From Candidatus Portiera sp. (GTDB lineage: Bacteria > Pseudomonadota > Gammaproteobacteria > CBDBNL01 > JAAOII01), in contig JAAOII010000060.1 of NCBI GenBank assembly GCA_015163845.1, positions 1-11,780 on the forward strand: a DNA stretch of 11,780 nucleotides. Direction: 5' to 3'. Shown piece by piece: positions 1-9,017 of the stretch. Under the pieces are notes generated by a model. The model had not been told where the DNA came from, ran no database searches, and saw only the letters and a list, made by a program, of their open reading frames with translations. Every line of letters starts with the position of its first letter. The stretch's first letter is position 1. The position numbers and the translations under genes were made by a program.

Positions 1-96
1 TACTTCCTAGGTTAATTTAGTTTAATTTATAAATAATATCTGGACTAACCGCCCAAATATTAGATTGCATCTAGATAAAAGACACAATAACACACA

Positions 97-124
97 ATGC
101 AATGTTGCATCAACATGCTTGATG
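97..124. repeat. Two overlapping short inverted repeats, possible operator
   Basis: ATGCAA-TG-TTGCAT (97-110) is a perfect 6-bp-arm inverted repeat. It overlaps by three bases a second one, CATCAA-CATGC-TTGATG (108-124). Both sit just downstream of the leftward -10 at 130-135, where a repressor could block leftward transcription. They could also be chance structure in AT-rich DNA; the arms are only 6 bp. Confidence 0.35.
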
Positions 125-126
125 TC

Positions 127-135
127 CATATTATA
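127..135 (-). promoter_or_regulatory. Candidate leftward extended -10 promoter
   Basis: On the minus strand the bases at 138-130 read TGCTATAAT, a perfect sigma70 -10 hexamer with the TG extension that can replace a -35 box. No good -35 hexamer is visible 16-18 bases further upstream on that strand. It would drive a leftward transcript whose gene lies beyond the left edge. The identification is a motif match only. Confidence 0.35.
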
Positions 136-311
136 GCATACACCCCCCTTTAATTGTTGTGATTGTATAATACCATAACTTATTGGAATTTGGACATTTG
201 ATAGGACGTGCTATTGCTGTGTTATTACTATAGGGCAAGAGAAGTTACAAGAATAAACCGATTGGCGGTGCGGCACACTTGTTTTATGTGATTAAATAGT
301 AAAATAAGATC

Positions 312-3300
312 ATGAGTAACCCCAGTAATCAAAGTAATAAAAGTAGCATAGAAAACTTGCTGAATACATTCCGCAATGAGTCACAGAATACCACTGAGCA
401 GGGCAAGTTATTTGAAAAAGTGATTCGCAAGCTTTTGCTCAATGACCCAGTATATACACCACAATTTAGTGAAGTTTGGTTCTTTGCTGACTGGGCTAAA
501 GAACAGGGACAGCCAATTCAAGACAGGGGCATTGATCTAGTCGCCAAGAACAAAGCCGACGACAAGTACACCGCCATTCAATGCAAGTTCCTTGAAGGCA
601 AAAATGTACCCAGAGATGAAATTGATTCTTTTGTAGCTTCTGCAGCTGCCGATCCAGCATTTAGCCGTCTCATATTAGCCGACACCACTGATGGTGGTTT
701 GGGCAAGAACTCTGATGATCTCATAAAGAACTCAGCCAAGCCCTTCACCAGAATAACTAAAGAGAATATTTTCAACAGCGGTATTGATTGGAATAAATCT
801 GCCAACTCTGATACAGTAGTATTAAAGCCCAAAAAGAAGATGCGACCGCATCAACAAGAAGCACTAAAAAAAGTATGTGCGGGATTGCAAAAAGAAGACA
901 GTCGTGGCAAATTAATAATGGCTTGCGGCAGTGGCAAGACCTTTACGAGTTTGAAGATAGCAGAAAAGTTGGCGGGCAAAGGCAAGTTGGTGCTTTATCT
1001 TGTGCCATCTTTAGCACTAATGGCACAAACAATTCGTGAATGGGCTAATGACTCGGATTTGCAATTGAATGCCTACGCCACTTGTTCGGATGTGACTGTA
1101 GGCACCCGCAAGCCCGACCAAGATACTCTGGAACTGAACCAGTATGATCTAGCTTATCCAGCAACCACCAATGCTAAATCCTTAGCAAGCAAGTTCCTAT
1201 TGCATCCCGACAAACTCAACATAATCTACACGACCTACCACTCCATAGAGGTTATCAGCCAAGCCCAGAAAAAGTATAATTTGCCAGAGGCGGAGTTGAT
1301 TATCTGTGACGAGGCACACCGCACCACTGGAGCTAATATTGAAGGTGCCGACGAGTCCGAATTCACCAAGGTTCACGACAATAGCAAAGTGGCTGGCAAA
1401 CGTCGCTTATATATGACGGCAACACCGAAGATTTATTCCGACAAAGTCAAAGAGAAAGCTAAAGAAGCCGAGGCACTTTTATTGTCTATGGATGATGAAA
1501 GTTTGTATGGCGACACCCTGTATGAGTTATCTTTTGATGAGGCGGTCGCCAAAGAGCTTTTGTGTGATTACAAGGTGATTATCTTAGCCATGGACGAGCA
1601 AGTGGTAAGCGATTCTTTACAGCAAAGATTGAAGGACGAGGACAGCACTTTGAAATTGGACGATGCGACAAAAGTCATCGGCTGCTACAAAGCCCTCACC
1701 AAACGCCACTCCCAGAAAGATTTATCTTATGACTTGCAGCCCATCAAGCGAGCGGTGGCATTTTGCGGGACGATCAAATCATCAAAAGCGGTGGTCGAAG
1801 AGTTCCCCAAAATAATTGACGAATATAAAAAATATCAAGAGAAGAATCAAGTCGCCACGCCAGCAGACGAACGGGATGTCCATTGCGAGTTAGACCATGT
1901 TGATGGGACTTATGATGCCAATAAGAGACAGGAGAGATTAAACTGGCTTGAAGCCAACCCAGCGGGAGATTATTGTCGCATCTTGAGCAATGCTAAATGT
2001 TTGTCGGAAGGAGTGGATGTGCCAACTTTGGATGCGATTATTTTCATGCATCCACGCAAGTCGCAAATTGACATAGTGCAGGCAGTGGGACGTGCCATGC
2101 GTAAAGCTGATGGCAAGACCTTGGGCTATGTAATTTTACCAGTGGCTATCTCACCAGGTGTGCCGCCAGAGACGGCTTTGAAAAACCACTCCAAATATAA
2201 ATCTCTGTGGCAGGTCTTGAATGCATTGCGTTCCCATGATAAGAACTTGGATATGAAGATCAACCAAGGCGGATTGGGCGAGGACATCAGCGACAAAATA
2301 GAAATTGAATATTACACGAGTGATAGTTTGCCATCAGGTCTGCAGAAAAAGCCCGAGACGGATGAATATTCTATGAGTATTGGCAAAGACATAGAAGGCA
2401 CCCGTTCAGTGCAAGAGTCCGCTAAGTCCGAATATTTGTTCGTCAATGATGAGGTCACTAAAGCCATAATGGATAAGCTAGTTGAGAAGTGCGGCACCCG
2501 CACCTTTTGGCTTGACTGGGCTAATGACATCAAAGATATTGCAGATAACCACATGACCCGCATCAAGACCGCCATCAAAGATGAGCAGTCCGATGCCCAT
2601 CGGGCATTTAATAAATTCCTCCAAGAGATTCGTGATGACTTGAACAAGTTAATCACCGATGAGGACGCCATAGAAATGTTAGCCCAACATCTCATCACCA
2701 AGCCGGTCTTTGATGCGGTCTTTGCTGGTGCTGATTTTGCCACCAACAATCCTGTCTCTCAGGCAATGGACAAGGTTCTCAATGCCTTAGCACCCGAGAG
2801 GTTGGACAAAGAAGCCGAAACCTTGGATAAGTTTTATCATGATGTCAAACGCCATGCTTTCGGTTTGGAAACCCCAGCCGCTAAACAGGCATTGATAGTG
2901 GAACTATATGATAAGTTTTTCAGCCGTGCCTTTGCTAATCTGCAGAAGAAGCTCGGCATAGTTTACACCCCCATTGAGTTGGTGGACTTCATCATCCACA
3001 GTGTCAATGATGTTTTGCAAGCAGAGTTCGGCAAGCGACTTGGCAGTGAAGGTGTGCATATATTAGACCCCTTCACTGGGACTGGTTCTTTCATAGTGCG
3101 GATGATTCAAAGTGGCTTGTTAAGCAAAGAGGAGTTGATCCAAAAATACCAAAGACGTAAACGCTTGGGCAGTGACACCCCCATCACCGAAATCCACGCC
3201 AATGAAATAGTGCTACTTGCCTATTATATTGCCTGCATTAACATAGAACATTCTTATCATGCTGCTACTAAAGAAGAATACAAACCCTTTGATGGCATTT

Positions 3301-5318
3301 TATTGACTGATACTTTTGACCTGTCCGAGAGGGGCGATTTAATCCAACGACTACTCGTGGATAACTCACATAGACGTGTCGCCCAGAAGAACCTTGAAGC
3401 AATCCAGGTAATTATGGGGAACCCACCTTATTCTATGTCTCAGGGTAATATGAAATATGCAAATCTGGACAAGAATATTGAAGAAACTTATGCGAAGCAT
3501 TCTACGGCGGCGCTCAAACAAAATCTTTATGATAGTTATATCCGAGCTATTAAGTGGGCGAGTAATCGTATCGGTGAAAATGGTGTTGTAGGTTTTGTTA
3601 CTGGTAGTGGTTTTATCACTAAACAAACCATGGGCGGTATGAGGAAATGTTTAGCAAAGGACTTCTCTTCTTTGTATATTATCAACTTACGTGGTGACAT
3701 AAGGAAACAGATGCTAAGTGGTGATGCTGGTGAGGGTGGTAATATCTTCGGCCAGGGTAGCCAAACTGGTATAGCATTGAGTATCTTGGTCAGAAACCCT
3801 CAATACAAAAAAGGTGCCAAAGATAAAAATTTGGGTAAAATTTATTATCATGACATTGGTGATAATCTAAGCACCGAGGACAAGAAACAAATCATTAGCA
3901 AATTGATTTCTGTTGGCAATATATCCAAGCAAGAAAAATGGCAAGAGATCACCCCAGATAAACATAATGATTGGCTGGAACATCGTGATGATAGTTTTTA
4001 TGATTTTATTCCGCTAGCTAAAATAAATGATAATAACAATGCTATTTTCGTTGACCGTGTAATTGCTCTAGTTACAAATCGTGATGTTTGGTGTTACAAT
4101 TCGTCTACAAAAAAACTCCAGAGCAACATGCAAAAAACGATTGAGTTTTACAATAGTGAGGTGGATAGGTTTACCGCCACCCCAGAAACTGACAAGAACA
4201 GATATATTGCTGACAAGGAAAAAGCCAAACTGGTTGATGAGTTTTTATCCCAAGATGATAGCAAAATCAAATGGACTCGTGGCCTTAAACAAAAATTAAT
4301 GAAGCAAGTTAAGAATGAATTTGACGCAAACAAAATAACAGAATGCTTGTATCGCCCCTTTACCAAAGTTTATCTTTATAAGGATCCCTTATTAAATGAG
4401 GCACCTGGAAGAATGCACAAATTTTTCCCTACTGAATCCTCTGGCAATTTGATGATAGGCGTATCAGACAAGGGTTCGGCTAACTTCAGTGTTCTGATGA
4501 CTGATAGAATAACTGATAAAGGAGCATTAGAATCAGCTCAATGCTTTCCGCTAAAGATTTATACTCCCACTGCAGATGTTGATAAGGAATCCAAACATGA
4601 TGGATTATATGTGCAAGAAGATAATAATCTCATCCGCGATGGCATCAGTGATGCTGGTTTAGAACATTTCCACAAAGCTTATGCAGGCAAATCCGGTGCT
4701 AAATCTAACGACAAGAATATTACCAAAGAAGATATCTTTTATTATGTCTATGGCATCTTGCATTCTCCAGAATATCGCAGTCGTTATGGGAATAACCTAT
4801 CCAAAGAACTCCCACATATTCCCTGTGTCAAAGCAGTGAAAGATTTCTGGGCTTTTAGCCAAGCCGGACGCGACCTTAGCGAACTACATATCAATTATGA
4901 AAATGTCCAGCCCTATGCTGCCACCTTCAACTGCGATATTAATAAACTCTCCGCCGAGGATTTCTATGTGAAGAAGATGAAGCATCCAAATAAACCTGTC
5001 AAAACAAATGATAGTATATCAGCGACAAAATCCACCGACCTATCCACCATAATTTATAATGGGAATATAATTGTTAGCGATATTCCCGAGTCCGCCTATG
5101 ACTATAAAATCAACGGCAGATCAGCTATCAAATGGGTAATGGAAAGACAGGCAATCCGCACTGATAAAGAAAGCGGCATAATCAATAACGCTAACGACTA
5201 TGCTATGGAAACCCAGAACAATCCCCGCTACCCCTTGGACCTCCTCCTCAAAGTCATCAACGTATCCTTAGGCACCAACAAAATCATCAAATCCCTCCCC
5301 TCCCTAAACATAGATTAA
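312..5318 (+). CDS. Type ISP single-chain restriction-modification enzyme (nuclease-helicase-methyltransferase-specificity)
   Basis: This is a 1668-residue self-contained restriction-modification protein of the LlaGI/LlaBIII (Type ISP) kind. The N-terminal 170 residues are an Mrr-like nuclease with D75 and Q90-C-K92 forming the D-x(n)-QxK active site. A superfamily 2 translocase follows: Walker A ACGSGKT (K209), DEAH box D333-H336, TAT motif 369-371, and motif VI QAVGRAMRK (590-598). The methyltransferase core has YTP (885-887), motif I DPFTGTGSF from D919, and motif IV NPPY at 1037-1040, the gamma-class order for N6-adenine methylation. The C-terminal ~450 residues should contain the target recognition domain. 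In known members the enzyme methylates one strand of an asymmetric site, translocates on unmodified DNA and cuts after collision with a second complex. The start at 312 fits because the first 45 residues resemble the usual ISP N-terminus (LLNTFRNESQ...GKLFEKVIRKLL); the ribosome binding site is weak. All motifs are intact, so it looks functional. GC drops from about 45-50% before 3400 to about 35% at 3660-4800. Family call is firm; the target site cannot be predicted. Confidence 0.95.
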   Translation: MSNPSNQSNKSSIENLLNTFRNESQNTTEQGKLFEKVIRKLLLNDPVYTPQFSEVWFFADWAKEQGQPIQDRGIDLVAKNKADDKYTAIQCKFLEGKNVPRDEIDSFVASAAADPAFSRLILADTTDGGLGKNSDDLIKNSAKPFTRITKENIFNSGIDWNKSANSDTVVLKPKKKMRPHQQEALKKVCAGLQKEDSRGKLIMACGSGKTFTSLKIAEKLAGKGKLVLYLVPSLALMAQTIREWANDSDLQLNAYATCSDVTVGTRKPDQDTLELNQYDLAYPATTNAKSLASKFLLHPDKLNIIYTTYHSIEVISQAQKKYNLPEAELIICDEAHRTTGANIEGADESEFTKVHDNSKVAGKRRLYMTATPKIYSDKVKEKAKEAEALLLSMDDESLYGDTLYELSFDEAVAKELLCDYKVIILAMDEQVVSDSLQQRLKDEDSTLKLDDATKVIGCYKALTKRHSQKDLSYDLQPIKRAVAFCGTIKSSKAVVEEFPKIIDEYKKYQEKNQVATPADERDVHCELDHVDGTYDANKRQERLNWLEANPAGDYCRILSNAKCLSEGVDVPTLDAIIFMHPRKSQIDIVQAVGRAMRKADGKTLGYVILPVAISPGVPPETALKNHSKYKSLWQVLNALRSHDKNLDMKINQGGLGEDISDKIEIEYYTSDSLPSGLQKKPETDEYSMSIGKDIEGTRSVQESAKSEYLFVNDEVTKAIMDKLVEKCGTRTFWLDWANDIKDIADNHMTRIKTAIKDEQSDAHRAFNKFLQEIRDDLNKLITDEDAIEMLAQHLITKPVFDAVFAGADFATNNPVSQAMDKVLNALAPERLDKEAETLDKFYHDVKRHAFGLETPAAKQALIVELYDKFFSRAFANLQKKLGIVYTPIELVDFIIHSVNDVLQAEFGKRLGSEGVHILDPFTGTGSFIVRMIQSGLLSKEELIQKYQRRKRLGSDTPITEIHANEIVLLAYYIACINIEHSYHAATKEEYKPFDGILLTDTFDLSERGDLIQRLLVDNSHRRVAQKNLEAIQVIMGNPPYSMSQGNMKYANLDKNIEETYAKHSTAALKQNLYDSYIRAIKWASNRIGENGVVGFVTGSGFITKQTMGGMRKCLAKDFSSLYIINLRGDIRKQMLSGDAGEGGNIFGQGSQTGIALSILVRNPQYKKGAKDKNLGKIYYHDIGDNLSTEDKKQIISKLISVGNISKQEKWQEITPDKHNDWLEHRDDSFYDFIPLAKINDNNNAIFVDRVIALVTNRDVWCYNSSTKKLQSNMQKTIEFYNSEVDRFTATPETDKNRYIADKEKAKLVDEFLSQDDSKIKWTRGLKQKLMKQVKNEFDANKITECLYRPFTKVYLYKDPLLNEAPGRMHKFFPTESSGNLMIGVSDKGSANFSVLMTDRITDKGALESAQCFPLKIYTPTADVDKESKHDGLYVQEDNNLIRDGISDAGLEHFHKAYAGKSGAKSNDKNITKEDIFYYVYGILHSPEYRSRYGNNLSKELPHIPCVKAVKDFWAFSQAGRDLSELHINYENVQPYAATFNCDINKLSAEDFYVKKMKHPNKPVKTNDSISATKSTDLSTIIYNGNIIVSDIPESAYDYKINGRSAIKWVMERQAIRTDKESGIINNANDYAMETQNNPRYPLDLLLKVINVSLGTNKIIKSLPSLNID
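5271..5313 (+). repeat. Copy 1 of direct repeat: 3' end of the restriction-modification gene
   Basis: The last ~43 bases of the Type ISP coding region (encoding NKIIKSLPSLN before the stop) recur at 8957-9002. The two share a perfect 16-base core, cctcccctccctaaac (5294-5309 and 8981-8996). By eye about 39 of 46 aligned columns match. The pair brackets the 1202-codon gene exactly. Confidence 0.85.
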
Positions 5319-5333
5319 CTAACACCACCACTT

Positions 5334-8300
5334 ATGAAAAAAGGGGATAATTCCAGACAAGAAAAAAAGCCGGCACCTGAGCAACTTCAATATCAAAAGA
5401 GATATTCTGCAAAACCTACTAAAGAAGAGGTAGATAATTTTTGTGAATTTCTTGACAAGCACTTTTTAAAATTAGAGACGGAAATTCGTGGAGAAGAAAT
5501 TGGTCAAGAACGTTTCAAACAAAGCTCCAAAAAACATAACAGATATGGATCTGTAGATAAACAATTATCAACTCTATTCAAATCAGGCCTAACATTATAC
5601 GAAAACTCTGTTCCAGATAATCAAGATTATATATCCCCAGCAGCTCATTCTATAAGAGAAATGATTTATGAGATTAGTTGGTTTATTGAATATATTGGAA
5701 GAAAGCGTGGGAAAGATTTGCGTCTCCACGAAACATCAAGAATTGAAAAATTTTATGATTATTTTACAGATCTTGCCCATCATGGTAAGGATGCTAATCC
5801 AGAACTTTATTATTATTATATTAATGAACTTATAAAATCTACAGAAGCTGCCGTAACAGGTGATTCTGCATTACCGCCCAGTGAGTTTTATGAAGGGGGT
5901 GAATATCTTGAGATATTTAATGAAATTAATGATGCAATTAATACTTCACCCAGTAAATATAATAAGTTTGTTCCGTTGATGAGCTCAGTATATAGTGGTG
6001 ACAAAAATATCTATAATTATTTTTATAACAATATTTCACATGATTGGATAGAACGACTGGAAAAGGAGGGATTTCTAAGTGAAAAGATTAATGCATCTGA
6101 TCCTAATAATTTAGATGCAGGCATTGCAGAAATGAATTTTTTAGAATATGCTGGCATTAAATATGCAAAGGATGTAACCAAGGTATTAATGAAACTAAAA
6201 AAATCGAGAAATCTAAATCGCTTTATTACTTCAAGCTTCTTAAGAATAACTATTAATTTACCTAAAGCAGAGTTCCATAAAGTAGTTAATAAGATGCTAA
6301 AGGAAAAATGGCTTATAGATTATTATGTCAAGATCTATGGAATCTTCCAGCTTCCTGCTATACTTGAAAAAATAAGAGATTATGAAAGCTATAATGATTT
6401 ACTAAAGGTCGCTAGCTCCATGTTGATTCTGAGGAAGCCCCAAGAAGAATTCAAAACTAACTCATGGAATATAAATGAAGAAGATTTTGAAATAGATATG
6501 CTTGATATCAGGAATAGCAAACTTTTTGATTATTTATTAGAGAGACCTAACAAAAAATATCGCTATGGGGTATTGGCAATGCTTGTGGATAAAGTTAACC
6601 AACTTATCAAGTTATATGATAAAAATAAATTTAAAGAAGATACAAACAAGCCATCTGATTTCCAATACTTCGATCCTTTGGGGATTGACGCAACAGATAT
6701 TAGTTTTATAGATGAAAAAATAGATATGCCTATGTATACAAGGAAATATGACGGAATGAGATATCTATTATTTGTATTAAATAAAGCTTTAGCAGAAGAG
6801 ATGAAACAGAATCCAGATGAAGCAATATCTCTGCATAAAAAATATCTTGGTGATTTTAATGGGGAGGAAGTTAGATTAATTAATAGCCCCGCTACATGGC
6901 GGCTAAGATTACATCTATTAAGCATTGCCCCCGAAGCGTTTGCGACAGAGCTTAAAGAACTACTATTTCATTTGTTTGAGGGGAAGGTGTTTGGTTATGC
7001 AGTACAAAGTGAAGAATATTTTATAGCTGTGCGGAAGTGTTTCCCTCTTTTAGATGAAAGTGATAAAGCAGAATATATTGATAAATTAATTTTGCTATAT
7101 GATAGCTATGATAGTGAGCATATTAAATATATACAACAAAAGGCCCGTGATATTTTGGGAATGCTGAAAGATTATATTGAAGAAAATCATGAGGTGCAAG
7201 GAAAGTTGGTCACAAAAAATATCATACCCAGCTATAGTTATGCACCAAAACCGAATGAAGTAGGGAAGGTAACAGCTGGTTGGGGGAAGGCAATTTCACC
7301 TATAACTGATGAGGAAATTGCAAAAATGTCAGTAGCTGAGATTGCCCAAAACCTAAGAAAAGAATGGACTGCAGAAAAACTTGATGAATTAAATACCCCG
7401 GAGAATAATTTTGAGTTTATGGATGTCTCTGGTGTTGGTAACTTACTTAAAACTGATATCTCTAAAAGGACTAATGAATATTTTAAACATGCTGAGTTAT
7501 TTTTTGAAATAGACGCTTTAGACCCAAGCTATACGTACTATTACTTTGAAGGAATGAAGAAAGTATTAGAGAGTGATAAATTTGAAGTATCAAAAGAGAA
7601 TATAAGACCAGTGATTAATCTGTGCAAAAAAATGGTCACGGCAGGAAATGGTAAATTATTACTAAAAGAAAATAATACTATGGGCTATAGTGGTGCAATT
7701 AAATCTATGATTGGTTTTTTGAATTTATTAATTGCATCAAAAAACCCAGGTGCAAAAAGCTTCATGCAAGAAAATAGAGGGACAGTTATTGAGATAATCA
7801 AACTATTACTTACATCTGATGATCCGCATCCAAAAAAAGAAACAAGTGTAGAGTCAGCACCTTTTAAAATCACGGGATACTCAGGAACTCATATATCAGA
7901 TCCCTTAATGATGGCAGTTAGTTCCATTAGAGGATGTGCCTACCAACTATTTGTTAATTTCATGTGTATTGATAGCGATAAGAACATTGCCAAAGATATC
8001 AAAGTTATCTACGAAGAGTTATTAGTGGATGAAAAATCCAGAGCAATTTTCTTTCTATCTGGACGCTATTTAGCTAACTTCTATTCCAGAGATAAAGAGT
8101 GGACGCAAACTCAAATTAGTAAGATATTCCCGGAAGAAAAATCTAAAAAGAATTTGTATACTGCTGCTTGGGAGGGTATGCTTTCTAGGCGGGAGGGTTC
8201 TTATATTATCTCTGATCCCATAATCCAAAAGATTTATTTACGTGGATTTGATCTTACTGACAAGGATTTACCTGAGCATCAAGCCCAGTTGACTAATCCA

Positions 8301-8942
8301 AGCCAACAACTTGCTGAAGCTATAGCTATTGCATACTTGCAAGTATCAGATTTTGATAATAAGCAAACTCTGTATAAGAAATTATGGGAGGATGGTGATT
8401 TTAATACTCAAAAGTATTTTGTTAATCACATAGGAAGAATGGTATTTAGCGGGGCGATTAATGATGAGTTTAGTCAAGCAAGATTTGAAGCATTATGGGA
8501 AAATATTCTGCAAGACAAGAATAAAGACAGTAATATCCTAAAAGAACTTGGTAATTACATAACATTGCAAAATAATAAAATTGAAGCTAAGTGGTTAGCA
8601 AAAATGCTACGCAGGACATTAGAAGCAACTGAAGGGCAATTATCAATATACCGCAGGATGCGAGAAATAATTGTGGAACTGGCAGAAGCAGCACCTGAGG
8701 ATACTTTAGAGATTATAAAACTCATTATAGCAAGACCACCGCACTATGAAAACGAGCATTATGATATGATTATAGGAACTGGCGAAGAATGGAGAGATGC
8801 TTTTATATCTATCTATACAAATATGATGAAAGATGAGGATAAAAGAGAATCTGCTAAAAACAAACTCAATGACGTTCTTGGAGAATTACTCAAACATCAT
8901 AGTTTAGTATTCGCACAACTGGTAGGCAATTTAGATAAATAA
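5334..8942 (+). CDS. Large predicted-soluble helical protein of unknown function, in operon with the Type ISP gene
   Basis: I do not recognise this 1202-residue protein. It has no signal peptide or hydrophobic segment. I see no Walker, DEAD/DEAH, nuclease, methyltransferase or protease motif, and no RxxxxH HEPN motif. Composition is rich in Lys, Glu, Leu, Ile and Tyr, with long amphipathic stretches. The C-terminal third (about residues 880-1200) reads like consecutive helix pairs, as in HEAT/ARM-like scaffolds; this is an impression, not a domain match. A helical N-terminal module around residues 100-175 includes HSIREMIYEISWFIEYI and LAHHG (147-151). The ATG lies 15 bases after the restriction gene's stop with no clear Shine-Dalgarno, so co-transcription and coupled translation are likely; the next in-frame Met is about 100 codons in, so this start is preferred. 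GC is about 33%, below the nuclease/helicase part of its neighbour. A 3'-end repeat on both sides suggests arrival by recombination. Position implies a defence role, perhaps a partner or regulator of the restriction enzyme, or an independent system. Confidence 0.9.
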   Translation: MKKGDNSRQEKKPAPEQLQYQKRYSAKPTKEEVDNFCEFLDKHFLKLETEIRGEEIGQERFKQSSKKHNRYGSVDKQLSTLFKSGLTLYENSVPDNQDYISPAAHSIREMIYEISWFIEYIGRKRGKDLRLHETSRIEKFYDYFTDLAHHGKDANPELYYYYINELIKSTEAAVTGDSALPPSEFYEGGEYLEIFNEINDAINTSPSKYNKFVPLMSSVYSGDKNIYNYFYNNISHDWIERLEKEGFLSEKINASDPNNLDAGIAEMNFLEYAGIKYAKDVTKVLMKLKKSRNLNRFITSSFLRITINLPKAEFHKVVNKMLKEKWLIDYYVKIYGIFQLPAILEKIRDYESYNDLLKVASSMLILRKPQEEFKTNSWNINEEDFEIDMLDIRNSKLFDYLLERPNKKYRYGVLAMLVDKVNQLIKLYDKNKFKEDTNKPSDFQYFDPLGIDATDISFIDEKIDMPMYTRKYDGMRYLLFVLNKALAEEMKQNPDEAISLHKKYLGDFNGEEVRLINSPATWRLRLHLLSIAPEAFATELKELLFHLFEGKVFGYAVQSEEYFIAVRKCFPLLDESDKAEYIDKLILLYDSYDSEHIKYIQQKARDILGMLKDYIEENHEVQGKLVTKNIIPSYSYAPKPNEVGKVTAGWGKAISPITDEEIAKMSVAEIAQNLRKEWTAEKLDELNTPENNFEFMDVSGVGNLLKTDISKRTNEYFKHAELFFEIDALDPSYTYYYFEGMKKVLESDKFEVSKENIRPVINLCKKMVTAGNGKLLLKENNTMGYSGAIKSMIGFLNLLIASKNPGAKSFMQENRGTVIEIIKLLLTSDDPHPKKETSVESAPFKITGYSGTHISDPLMMAVSSIRGCAYQLFVNFMCIDSDKNIAKDIKVIYEELLVDEKSRAIFFLSGRYLANFYSRDKEWTQTQISKIFPEEKSKKNLYTAAWEGMLSRREGSYIISDPIIQKIYLRGFDLTDKDLPEHQAQLTNPSQQLAEAIAIAYLQVSDFDNKQTLYKKLWEDGDFNTQKYFVNHIGRMVFSGAINDEFSQARFEALWENILQDKNKDSNILKELGNYITLQNNKIEAKWLAKMLRRTLEATEGQLSIYRRMREIIVELAEAAPEDTLEIIKLIIARPPHYENEHYDMIIGTGEEWRDAFISIYTNMMKDEDKRESAKNKLNDVLGELLKHHSLVFAQLVGNLDK

Positions 8943-8956
8943 TCCCATCCCTCTCT

Positions 8957-9002
8957 GGCAACAATGAAAATAATCAAATTCCTCCCCTCCCTAAACCTAT
9001 AG
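8957..9002 (+). pseudogene. Copy 2 of direct repeat: remnant 3' end of a Type ISP gene
   Basis: This is the second copy of the 3' end of the restriction-modification gene. Read from 8964 it gives M-KIIKFLPSLNL-stop, against KIIKSLPSLNID-stop in copy 1, so the reading frame and termination are still recognisable although upstream sequence is missing. It differs from copy 1 by about four substitutions and three gap positions. The simplest readings are that a related Type ISP gene once ended here and was lost, or that the downstream gene was inserted through recombination in this sequence. Confidence 0.65.
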
Positions 9003-9017
9003 CATAAAAGATTATGC
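9002..9017 (+). promoter_or_regulatory. Small hairpin covering the micro-ORF start codon
   Basis: GCATAA (9002-9007) and TTATGC (9012-9017) are perfect complements around a 4-base loop. The ATG of the following micro-ORF (9014-9016) lies inside the right arm, so the stem would sequester it in RNA. The stem is AT-rich and only 6 bp, so the effect may be small or accidental. It lacks a T-run, so it is not a terminator. Confidence 0.3.

Larger units (their letters stand above)
1..311. other. Non-coding leader left of the restriction-modification gene
   Basis: No convincing protein-coding gene was found here on either strand; the only leftward frames are 17-18 codons. The stretch is AT-rich with a C6 tract (143-148). 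It holds a leftward TATAAT, two short perfect inverted repeats and the 5' untranslated region of the gene starting at 312. A rightward TATAAT at 166-171 lies in the right place for that gene, but there is no good -35 element 16-18 bases upstream, so I do not call it a promoter with confidence. Whatever the leftward promoter serves lies outside the window. Confidence 0.6.

Noticed and set aside
17..70. 17-codon leftward frame (starts MQSNIWAV)
   Set aside because: Too short, no ribosome binding site and no recognisable family; it could be a remnant but cannot be supported.
143..148. C6 tract as a phase-variable promoter element
   Set aside because: Six bases is short for slippage, and no promoter with a -35/-10 spacing spanning it could be defined.
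2312..2749. 145-codon minus-strand frame inside the Type ISP gene
   Set aside because: Lies antisense to the strongly supported helicase region, with Ser/Met-rich composition typical of a reverse-strand shadow.
5769..5786. HEPN RNase motif in the orphan protein (LAHHG region)
   Set aside because: The local sequence resembles some HEPN-like helical modules, but no R-x4-H catalytic motif was found, so a nuclease call is not justified.
6563..6925. 120-codon minus-strand frame inside the 1202-codon gene
   Set aside because: Antisense to a long intact frame; composition is that of a shadow frame and there is no ribosome binding site.
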